Shown here in pieces: positions 34,601 through 46,600 of a stretch of 64,000 nt of DNA (position 1 is the stretch's first letter; each line of letters starts with the position of its first letter). The notes below the pieces were generated by a model that saw only the letters and a list, made by a program, of their open reading frames with translations, did not search any database and was not told where the DNA came from. The DNA comes from Aradus depressus (Eukaryota; Arthropoda; Insecta; Hemiptera; Aradidae): assembly GCA_963662175.1 (NCBI GenBank), contig OY759222.1:4756713-4820712 (forward strand), in the 5' to 3' direction. Position numbers and translations under genes: made by a program.

Positions 34601-37600
34601 CCGAAGTCACGATTCCTACGGAGGCAAAGGAAAGACTAATCTGAAACTAGGAATGTACGCACTAGAAGGGAAGAAGGGAGTTCGAAGAAAATTCGACAAG
34701 GGGGAAATGGTATGTTTGGAAATTGAATGATTCATTGCTCTCGGAAAGAGTAAACAAGAACCCTGTTTAAAACCCTTTTCTATAATGTTCGTATTTTTCA
34801 TCCGTTCAAAACTCATACTGTTTTACCCAATTAGGTATGTATGTGCGTATGTACATACATATTATATCGTTATAACCGGAATGAAAAAACAAGTTTTTCT
34901 TAAGTTTTAGATCATTTTATACGGAATATCGTTATATCCGGATTTATTTTTCGTTATAAAAGGATTTTACTGTACAATTATCTCTCAGATACACCGCGCC
35001 CCCACGTACAATTTCCAGACTCGCATTCGCCACGTGTTAAATATTGTGTTTTTGAAGGGGTTGATGGTCGAGTGTGATGTCAAGTATAAACATCTAAAGG
35101 ATTTCCGCTCCCAACAAGTCTGTTCAAGACATTTCCTTTCTTCGGATAATCATAAACAAGTTATTTTTATCCGAGCAATTTTTCCAGGAGTGCTCATAAA
35201 AGTTTCGAATATTTTACAAATAATATACAATCTTGCGCTGGTTGGTATATCTTGTTATGCTACGTATTCTAGCCCCAGTAGAATGTACGTATACAATATA
35301 AGATGTCCTTACGTCTTTTACACCCAAAAACTATTGAATGTGTCCAAAGCTTTGAAAGACAAATAGACTGTTTTTTTAAAAAAACTCACTAAATCAATTT
35401 ACAACCTAATTATTTAGCGAAGAATATTTATTTCGGTCACTATAAGTCGTAAAGACTTAAATTAAAGACCATCCTCTTCGTTATTAAATACTCTAAAACA
35501 TGGTTACTACTTATTCTCAATAGATCTCGATATTTCAGTGCAAAGGCGGAAAAAGGGCGGAAAAAAGTTGGGATTTTTTATATAAATAATAAGCAGGAAT
35601 TAATTTTAAGCCAAAAATATTTATTAAATTTATATTTCTTTCTGAATATATGAAAAAAAAAAAAAAAATCATCAAAATCCGTCAATACTAACTCTTATAA
35701 GATGAGTTCTTGTGTCTACATTTGAATACCGAGTATTTAGAGGTACCACTAAGAACGTTAGTAGCTAGTATATGCTATTTCTTATTTTACTATCATCTAT
35801 AGTAAAGCCAACTACTCTAAAGTATTTCAAAAAACTATTTTTTTTTCATTTTACAGTAAATTTTACTAAAATAATAATTGTTGCAACTATTTCAGTTTTT
35901 ACTGACGAAAATAGTTGTAGTTACCACTCACTTTTTTCATGTCTATGACATCCATGGCCCCGGGAGGGAGTTCTATCTACGAAATAAAACTCACTCCCGG
36001 ACGGGATTCGAACCCGCAAACCATGGTGAGACCATGCGACCAAAGCCCTACGCTCTAGCCCGAACGGATTTCCAGATGTTCTACAATACTTAGGAAGTAT
36101 TCAATAACCTGGTTTTGAGGAAAAATTTAGGTATTTGATGTCTTCATTTGGTTCGTTTTTCTTGAAAATAAGCCTAATGTATTTGCAATGAAACATTTCC
36201 GCTATTAAATGTTAATATAAATACGATGTAAATAGAAACTTAATAACTAGTGAAATATAGCAATATAAACATGTATTTTAAAAATTTGGTACAACAAAAT
36301 ATATAGGTAACTAATAGTATAGGTTAGGTTAGGTTTTATGACTCATGCCCGGGCTTTAACTACGAGGTCATATCGCCTACTACCAGAGCGCTCTTTCGTC
36401 ACTCTGGTGGACATGAGCCCGACTCTACTGTGGGAGTCCTAAATTTTGCCTACCCTAAATTTTTATTCATCTAGGGTAGGGTGCTTTAACGAGTACCTGA
36501 CATCGTACAGGCTCGGGACCATCGCTTAACGTCCCATCCGAAGGACGGCGTGCTTAAGTTTATTTTACCTCCCAGATAAAATAAACTAAGGGCCTCGGTC
36601 GGGCTACGAACCCACGACCTTGAGCTCAGAAGTCAAGCACGCATACCACTGAGCTACCGGCGCTACTAATAGTATATACATAGAAAAAATAAGAGAAATA
36701 CGAGATACATGTAGAGTGTACCTTATAGATCAAAAAAGACAATAATTAACGAATAAATAAAACTGGTTTTCGACGCAACAACGTCATCATCAGTGGTTCA
36801 TCTATCATAGAGTAACAAAAATACAAATAATAAAAATTATAAATAATACTTTTAGATTTGCATGTTGAGAGAGTGAGTGAACCTGGCTATCCCCACCCCT
36901 TAGAGCTATGCCAGTTATCTTCCAACCGCTATGCTGTGTGGGTGGGGTAAGTTAATTTTATAATTTTATTTTATTACTCTGTACCCTGATGCTTTATGAA
37001 TTATTTATACTTTTTATTATTTGTATTTTTGTTACTCTATGATAGATGAACCACTGATGATGACGCTGTTGCGTCGAAAACCGGTTCTGGTATAAAATAA
37101 AACAGTGGGAAGACAACGTCTTTTATTTCCATTAGAAATCTCGTCCCACAACATCTTACTATCACATATGAATAAATAAAACATTATGGGCGTTATTTAA
37201 GAAAATAAATATTTAAAAATGAAAAAAAAAACCATAGATAATGTATTTAATTAAGTTAAGCACTAATAAAAAAATAAAAAAATAGACTTGTATATAAGCC
37301 CGCATGGCCCCCAAATAGTTCAACAGAGAGCTGAACTGAATCTCATACTGAAAGGGAATCTTTATTTGTAGGCCAGTCAATTACACATCCACCCCAAAAA
37401 TGGAGTAATTATTTAAATTAATAATCACAATCAAATGATAAATGATGGTAATAGATGAACAAGCAGAATCTCCATTGATTAAAGGTGACTCCATGTTGAA
37501 GACTGAATAATTCACCAGTTTTATACAAAATATTTAGCTGTTTTACATTTTGTTAGAGGAACAAGCAAACGCTTTTACTTCAAGAATTTCACTTTGGTGT

Positions 37601-40600
37601 GCGCATCGAAAAAGAATTTCACTTTGGTGTGCGCATAGCTTGAAGCAAAGTTCGATCCAAGCGTTGAACGCTTTAATGACTATTCGCTTAGCTGCAACTC
37701 TGTGTTTTATAGGTATGTATCTTTATTACAGGGACATTAGAGCGCAAAGCAATACGGAGAGGTAGATCATTTGAAGAGGCCATAACGTATTTGGATGTGC
37801 ATGGTGCATATAGTGTATGCAGGAGTCTGCATCCACATTAAATCGGCTCTGATGCACTTAACTCGAGAGATGTCCCTTGGGGTTTATCGTGCAATATGCA
37901 TTTTGAGTTAATCGATTGTTAATTTTCAGACGGTTGAACATAATTGTCAAGGTAAATTACCTATAAACAATAAACCGACCAGCTACAATTATACAGTAGA
38001 ACCTCACGAACTCGAAAACTTCGGTAATTCGAAGAGAAGACAAAACTCGAATTTAGAGAAACTCGATCTTTAGAGATTGGGTTTTGTGACTCATGCCGGA
38101 CTTTAATTATGCGGTCATATTGTCTGAAGAAGTGCCGTATCGATGAGAAATAGTCTTGAATAGAGGTAATCTGGAAAACATCAATGTGTCAGGTTTTTGA
38201 TAATCGAATATTTTGAATAGTCCTTGCAAAAATCTGTGAGGAAAAAAAACCTTGAGCACACTGTCCTTCGGATGAGACGTTAAGCGATGGTTCCACTCTC
38301 AGGTACTCGTTAATGACTCCTACTCTTCCTAAATAAAAATTGAGGGTAGGCAAAATTTAGGACTCCCACAGTAGAGTCGGGTTCATGTCCACCAGAGTGA
38401 CGAAAGAGCGCTCTGGTAGCAGGCGATATGACGTAGTTAACTAACTTATGTTATTATTCTCAGAGAAGGAATGTCCCAGAATAATTATTTTTCTTTTCAA
38501 AATTCACAAGGTGATGAAGCAAAATAGTTTTATATTGCCGCTTCTGAAGAACATTTTTAAAAAAATGAGTAGAATTATTCATTAAGACAGACAGAGACAC
38601 GAATGAAATCTATTATCATTGATGGAGTAATGCAACCGACTACATAATTGTGGTTCATTATGTTTAGTGGTTTGTAAAACTGATCCTTCATAAATATTTT
38701 TACAAGTTTCTCTCACAGTTGACAGACTGATGGAAAAGACGCATGAATCATTTCTAGGGGAGGGGGTCGGTAAAACTTTGAAAGAACCCCATTGGAAAAT
38801 TAGTTTGGATTGAAAAAAAAAAAAAAAAAAACTTATTTTCTACGTCATCCGTCTCGTCCTCGATTTGTTGTCATGTGGAAAAAAATTGTCAGATAATACT
38901 GATGGTCACTGTGGTCCTTAGGGAATATACTACAGCAAGAAAACATCATTAGAGCAAGGACCTTCTGGTATACAACAGACAGGACGCTCTGCTGTATCTG
39001 TAATCTATACTTATCGTACTAACAATATTTCTCATTTTATACTAATGTATAAAGAAAGAAATAAAGAAAACGTAGGTTTTCCAAATATTATTTTTTTCAC
39101 AAAATAGTTAGTTATTATGACTCATGCCCGGGGTTTAATTGCGAGAACATATCGCCTACTACCAGAGCACTATTTCGTTACTCTGGTGGACATGAGCCCG
39201 ACTGTAGTATGTAAGTCCTAAATTTTTATTCACCTAGGGTAGGGGTCTTTAACAAGTACCTGACATCGTACAGGCTCGGGACCATCGCTTAACGTCCCAT
39301 CCGAAGGACGGCGTGCTTAAGTTTATTTTACCTCCCAGATAAAATGAACTAAGGACCTCGGCCGGGTTTCGAACCCGCGATCTTGAGCTCAGTATGTAAG
39401 CACACGTAACCTACCACTGACATGTACACTTCAAAGACCCCCCCCCCCCCCCCCCCCCCCCACCCCCACCCCCACCCTAGGTGAATTTAGGGTAGGCAAA
39501 ATCTAGACTCCCATAGTAGAGTCGGGCTCATGTCCACCAGAGTGACAAAAGAGAGCTATTCTTCCTTGTTCCCTATTTGAGGGCGCCGGTAGCTCAGTGG
39601 TGCTTGGCTTCTGAGCTCAAGAACGTGGGTTCGAAACCCGACCAAGGCCCTTAGTTTATTTTATCGGGAGGTAAAACAAACTTAAGCACGCCCTAGGTGA
39701 ATAAAAATTTAGGGTAGGCAACCTCGTAGTTAAAGCCGGGCATGAGTCATAAAACCTAACCTGTTCTTCCTACGGAAAAAAAAAAAACCTTTGCACAATT
39801 CTTTATTATACTATGAATATTAGTCAACTGTCTTTAAAAATGTGAATGAATCAATTATTGAATAAAAGATGAAAAATGCACAAATAAAATAGTTTAATCA
39901 TTCTAATAATCGTTTTCTTTTCTAATGGCTTTTAGTTAGTTTAGTTTAGAGTGCAATAAGGAACAAAGTTTAAAATGGAAGAACAAACACGGAAATCCCC
40001 CCCCCCCCCCCCCTCCCCCTCCTCGCAATTTTATTCCACTTTATTCTTGTTTTATGATAAAAAAATAAAATAACTGAGATAATTTAGTCTTTAAAAGGGT
40101 CAAGAGTTTTCACACCTATTTTTCCACTCCCTTATTTCTGGGAAATGTAAGACTTTTCCAGGCTGCTTGAGGAACAATTTAAACATCACTTCCCTGAACT
40201 TTTTAACTGTGAAAATGAGTGATGAAAATTGTATTACAACCATAAAAGTTACCTATAAACATGTGTTTTTATTAAATTTTTATTTATTTACGAAATTTAT
40301 ACAATGATTATTAATGAAGTTTTTTGGTCTTATTAATTATTTACGACATCCATGGCCCCGGGAGGGAGTTCTATCTACGAAATAAAACTCACTCCCGAAC
40401 GGGATTCGAACCCGCAAATCATGGTGGAGACCATGCGACCAGAGCCCTATGCTCTAGCCCGCACGGCCACCATGGCTCCCTGACAATTGTCTTTTACCTT
40501 TTTATTTATATCTCTAGTTTAACGCCTTTATGTACGTTTTGCGACAGAGAGGCTGTATGATAACCACCCGGCTTTCTACAGGTTCCCATTTAAATGTTCA

Positions 40601-43600
40601 TTTTTCTTCCAAGGAACTTTTACTTCCTCAACTATAAGAAGTATAGGGGAAGTTATGTAATCGGTCAAAAATTCGATCAGTAGTTTTCAACGGAATATCA
40701 TGTTTTCCTACCTCTAGATTCCAAGTATGAAAAAAAAGTCTGTGCGCCTGTGAACACGATAACTCCCGATAGAATGAATGTATCAACAAAACATTTTACA
40801 TGTGAATCCGGAACCCTCTTAGGACGATACCTATCAATTTTCAGTCAAATCGGGCAAAGGGGGGGGGGGGGGGGGGGAGGGGGACTAGGGGAGAGGCTCA
40901 ACCAATAAACCCAAATAACTGCTGATTTAATGAATGTATCGACATGAAATTTTACATTTAAAGAGACAAAATCCATTGAGGACATAACCTGTCAAATTTC
41001 AGCAATATCGACTGAAGGGAAGGGGCGGTTCAGGGGGGGGGGGGGGCTTAATTCAAAAACCCTAATAACTATCCATGTAATGCACTTAACACAAAATTTA
41101 GTATGAGGATTAAGAAGCCCCTGTGTAAGTCAACTGTTGAATATTAGCGCAAAAGACCGACTGTCTTCGAAGGTGGAGCGAATCGTTAATTTAATAATTC
41201 GTTCTGGGGAAGTACATTGCCGGTGAATCACTGATGATTTTTTATTTATTTATAAACCAGTCAGGCGCGGGTACAATTGGAGGGGGCGGGTTAACCACCA
41301 AAGCCAAAAAAAAAAAAATTGCATAAAGTAACCGAAGGTCTAGTGAATAAATTAAAAATGCGCGTGTAATTAAAATAATGAGAGACTTTGGAACAGGGGA
41401 GGAGGGAGATGTAATGAGAATAATTACACCCCCCGCCCAACCAACCCTCCACCCCAGACGGAGGAAAAAAAGAGACTGTGAGAAATTTGGGGTGAATAGA
41501 TTTTTAACGCATTTATTAAAAATAATGAGAGACATTTGATCGGTGGGGAATTTGAGGAGATAATGAAAATAATTCTCCCCCCCCCCCCCCCTCTCAATGT
41601 TTCGGGGAAAAAATTATAGTATATAATAATTCTTGCATAAAATAAAGAAATTAAAAATAAACAAAAAACTGACTTCGAAAAAAAGTCGAATATTATGCAA
41701 AGGCAGTAAAAAGTGAAAAAGTCTATAATAGGATATGTGGTCTAAAGTTGCATAATACAAAATTTGAGAGGAGGATCGTTGCAACAATATAATGCAACAC
41801 AAGCTTACCTATGGATTTGTTTAAAAATCATAAAGAAAATTTGAACAAATCCAAAGATAAGCTTGTGTAGCAGTGAATTCATTAGAACAATGCAATAATA
41901 TAGAAAAAAGTAGTCGGATCACCGGGAAAGTGTTAACTTGTCGCTCCCTCTCTCGGAAAACCAGTCGACCGTTTGCGCTAATATTCAACGGTTGACTTAC
42001 ATAGGGGCTCCTAAATCCGTATACTAAACTTTATGTAGATAAATTCATTAAATCGGCAGTTATTATTAGCGTTTTTGAATAGATCAAAAGCCCCTGAACC
42101 CCCCTCCCCCCCCCTTCCCTTCACCCGATATTGATTAAATTCATCAGGTTATATCCTCATTGGGTTTTGACAGCAAATATGAAATTTCGTGTCAATACAT
42201 TCATTCTATCGGGAGTTATCGTGTTCACAGGGACACAGTATTTTTTTTTCATATTAGGTATCGCGAGGTTGGAAAATATGAAATTCCGTTGAAAACTCCA
42301 CATCGAATTTTCGATTCGGTTACATAACTTCTCCTATACTTCGTATAGCTGGGGGAGTATCAACCGGCATTCTCCGGAAATGAATGGGAAGGAAGCAGCT
42401 ATCTTAGCCACTGCGCCATAGTGTATAATTCAATTTTCACATTGACAATCTGATTAAGGATGTTTTCAAAGAGCAGATAGTCAGATGAGTCAGGATGAAA
42501 AGATCTGTTATATTAGTCAGAACAGGCTCAGATGAGCCAATCAATACTGACGGAATTAATTTGATGATTTGATTTTACCTTTTAAAATCTGATCAAAGGA
42601 GGCTAAATGCAATTAGCACCGGTGAGAATCAGCTATTGATTATGTACCAGGTAGGCACGGAGCGCTTGAACGGCACAAATGGTAGGTTACAGCAAGGTTT
42701 TATACTGTTATAGAAGGTAAACAATAACCTTTACAACAATATGTAATAAGCCCTCCTCCCCATATAAACCATATGACAAAACGTCTAATGATAACTCATT
42801 CAAAAGTTAAGGTAGTACTTACTTGTCGGATCGAAACCGGTGATAAAATGAGGACATGGTGCAAAAGCTGAAGCACCGGCGGGGGTCTCCGGCCAGCATG
42901 ACCATCCGTCAAACACAGCTTCACAGGTAGCACCTGAGAACATAAACATAAGTATCTGAGAACATAAACATCAGTATACAATAACATAAACATGAGTATG
43001 CAATAAATTATCCACATTAGTATCTGTTTACATTTAATTTTAGAATTTTGACATTTTTTGAAAAAGGAATAATAGCAGAATAGAAGAAAAAAAACATCAA
43101 TGAATCACCGACAAAGTCCCTCAGGAGAAAATACGTTTTCGCTCACCCTTCTCCAACCAAACAACCAACTTGGCTGAAAATTAATAGGTGTCTTAATCGG
43201 GGATTTATGAACCCTCACATAATATTTTTTATTCACTATTCTGTTTATTTCATCCGCAGTTATTGGGGTATTTGTGTTAAGAACCCTCTTTCTTTGGCAG
43301 ATTAGACTGAAAATCAACAGGTGACATTCTTATGGAGTTCTGGAACCTCATTTAAAATTTCGTGTTGATATATTCGTTCTAACGAGAGGTATGATGTTCA
43401 CAAACTAACACACACACACGCACATAGGAAATTTTACTTTACCAGCTATATGAAGTATAGGGTAAGTTATGTAATCGGTCAGAATTTCTATGCGGAGTTT
43501 TCAATGAAATTCTATGTTTTCTGACCTCTTGTTTCCAATAATAATAATAAAAAAAAAAAAAAACATTAAGAGATTAGATTTTTCGTGGAAACGTCGGGAT

Positions 43601-46600
43601 AAAATCATTTTTCATTTTCTTTTCGATGCTGCCGTAGCTCTTGCATCTGCTCGTCACTCTTTTTAGGTTTTTTAAATTCCTATTGATGCGAGCTTTCCTC
43701 TGCTTTGCGTTTTCTATAATTCCGCGCATATTTACGATTCATATGAGACGACATCTTTAATTTTTTTGCAATTTTCAATTTAATACCGATTTTTACATAT
43801 ATTTCGGCGAATATTTTTATTGTTTTACTTTGAGTCCTGGTAGTGCTCCTCAAGCTCTTTACAATGACACCCGAATCAACGTCCTATCTAAACACGTTAT
43901 CACGCTACACTAATATCTAATTTTACACAACGCTAATTCGCAACAATCATCCGCCGGCGCTCACACTAGCCCGATAACCTCACAGGCAAAACAAACACGT
44001 ACAGACATGCTCTAACCATTGTGACCTCAACCGTTGTTATCGAATTATTAGTCTCGTAGTAATTATCGATTGAAATCTAACGGTATTTTGTAACACAAGA
44101 AAGTTCGAGCGAATAGACGTTTTCACTAGGGATGGGTATCGATTAACCGATTAATAGAAATAATCGATGTTTTTTTAAAAATAATCTGTGGTTTTTTAAT
44201 CGATGTCATCTAGGTTTGACTATCGATTCAACACAGTGCCTCTGTGGTGAACTGGTGATAAGTAAAAAGTAACCTTCTAATAGTTCTACTTGTGCGTTCG
44301 ATTAATCGATTATTTAACCAACGATTAATAATTGTATCGATTAACTAGTAGAAAATAATAATCGACCATCCCTAGTTTTCACGTCAAAAAATCTGCCTGT
44401 ATGTATTTCTATGACAATAACTCTCGATAGAATGAATGTTTCGACATGAAATTTTATATGTGTATCCAGAACCCTGTAAGGACGACATCTGTCAATTTTC
44501 AGCCAAATCGACCAAAGGGAAGGGGGATTAGGGGGAGGTTTAACACAAAAAATCTAGTAAATTAATATGTGTCATATATTCAAAGCCATATAAGGTCGAC
44601 ACATATTAATTTTCCGCGGAATCAGAAGAACTGGAGGATAGGATCAGAGAGGGAGTATTCGACTCAAATATCTTAATAATTGCCGATGTAATAAATGTAT
44701 CAACAAAAAATTTAGTACGAAAAGCACTAAATAAGTCAAATATTGAGTTTTTGTCCAAATGGTCGATTAGCTTTGAAAACGAAAATGTAATTGATTAAAT
44801 CGTGCTGGGGAAGTTCATAACCAGTCATTCACCGATGACCTTTTTTTTGGCATCTATTCTCAAACAGCTACAATTTTAACTTAATAAACAGTTTTTAAAT
44901 TAAAAAAAAAAAAAAAAAGTTTGACCAGAGAATAATAGAGATCTTTACAGAACTTTTAAGAGGTTTATTAAAGTTGGGCAAAAAAAGGGGGTGGGGAGGG
45001 GGAGTGCTTTGGGCAAATGACAGGTAGGGCAAATAAGGAAATCTTGTTAGGAGGTTAATACCGGGTCTTTTACCTGGCAAAGTTTGCCATCAACCTGGAA
45101 ACACAATTCGACCTTACCTCAGCACTGCAGGTGAGTGTCAAAAGAACTACCCTCTCTTATTCATATCTTACTTATATGGGGATGTACTTGCTTTTATTCT
45201 AATCAATTTTCTTTTTTCGGTACCTCTTCACATGTGTTTCTTAAAAAGGAGGGTCCCCAGGAAGAAAAATGACCAGAAGAAGGGACATGTTAGTGTCCCG
45301 AAATATTGTCTAAAAGGAAAAAAGAAGACACCATTGGAAGAAATGGCGGAAAAAAAGAAAAAAATCAATCCTCTTCACATTCCAAAACTTGGTTGTATAT
45401 CAATATAGGTGCCTTATTCACGGATATCTTAATCAGAAATGTCTTCAACTGGCCGATGTTGTGGGAAACTCGTAGATTAGGAAAAGAAAAATTCAGTCCT
45501 TTCCCGAACAATATATATATATTTAGGGTGAGCGCTTTCGGTTATTAAAAGTTTTATAACTTTTCAATTAACAAACTTTTCATTTGGATTTCTAAAGAGA
45601 TGCCATTTTTAATCATTTGAAATAATACTAAATCTAATCCAAAGGTTTTCAAATTATCTTACTGGGCCAACATGGAAAATGAACAGAACAGAATTTACGA
45701 GAACAAATATTGGGTTTATTTTCTTAAATCTACATTATAAAATTAAAAAAATAAACAAAAACTAAATTCTTAACACTAATTCAATCTTTTTTGTTTTATA
45801 TTTTGGCCATTTTTTAAAATTAAGTTATATATTTCTGAGCTTATATCCTGTACATATAAACAAACAACAGTACCTTCTTTTCGGATCAATTTCACTGTCA
45901 ATACACTCCTATTTAGTTCATCATATCTTGAGCCTAAACACCACTCTCTATCTTCACTCAGACCGTCTCCATTGAACCCAGGCCTCGACTAGTCTCTACT
46001 ACACACACTAAAAACAGCTGATGGCCGTGTTTCGTTTTCTACTTTTGTTTTAAAAGAAAATTTGCTTTTTATAGAAAAATAAATATAATATTAATAATTT
46101 AATCATTTTAATATGTGTATTTTTTTTTTTTTACATCTTAGAACACGATGCAAAGATACGACTTGACGATACGCGTTGACATTCAATCTTTCTGGAAATG
46201 TTTTCTCATTGAGTCGCTTCAGAGCACTCGCCTAAAGATAAAGACACATAAACACCAACTAAGTATGAAAACATAGAAATAAGTAAACAAGTCATCACGA
46301 AGTTTCAATCGCACTGTACGTGCGCACCCCCCCACGTGGTATTTTGTGGAAAAGCCACACTCAAATGGCGAGTCGCGGTTTGCCGACCACTGCAACAGGA
46401 ATAAGTATTATCATTATTTCTTGTGTAGTTAAGTTCAACTATGGCTCATCACTAAGACATATTAGCTGGTAATGTTCTTCAATTTTTTTAATAGAACCAT
46501 AAAATATTGAATAATGATAGCTATTGACTGATATGATTCTGCAATCGAGTCGGGCCCTTTATCAACAGAAGATCGATCATATTGAATACTGATGAGCCAA

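Larger units (their letters stand above)
36073..37285 (+). repeat. Repeat Y, copy 1, carrying two insertions
   Basis: Outer sequence matches 56142-56690 (TGTTCTACAATACTTAGGAA, AGCACTAATAA.AA.ATA..A). It contains a SINE-1 at 36321-36664 and a foldback at 36764-37169, both absent from copy 2. Confidence 0.94.
43432..44848 (+). mobile_element. Family T split by repeat X and a hAT MITE
   Basis: Left part 43432-43545 (TTTACCAGCTATATGAAGTA, GGGTAAGTTATGTAATCGG) resumes at about 44383 (GTCAAAAAATCTGCCTGTAT, GATAACTC.. module). It ends GCTGGGGAAGTTCATAACCAG. Confidence 0.85.

Noticed and set aside
35034..35366. Possible THAP zinc-finger gene
   Set aside because: Only a short CSRHF-like piece; the first Cys pair and the other THAP landmarks are missing.
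44895..45130. Possible exon ending CACTGCAG before GTGAGTG on the plus strand
   Set aside because: The donor-like site has no upstream open frame with recognisable sequence or acceptor.
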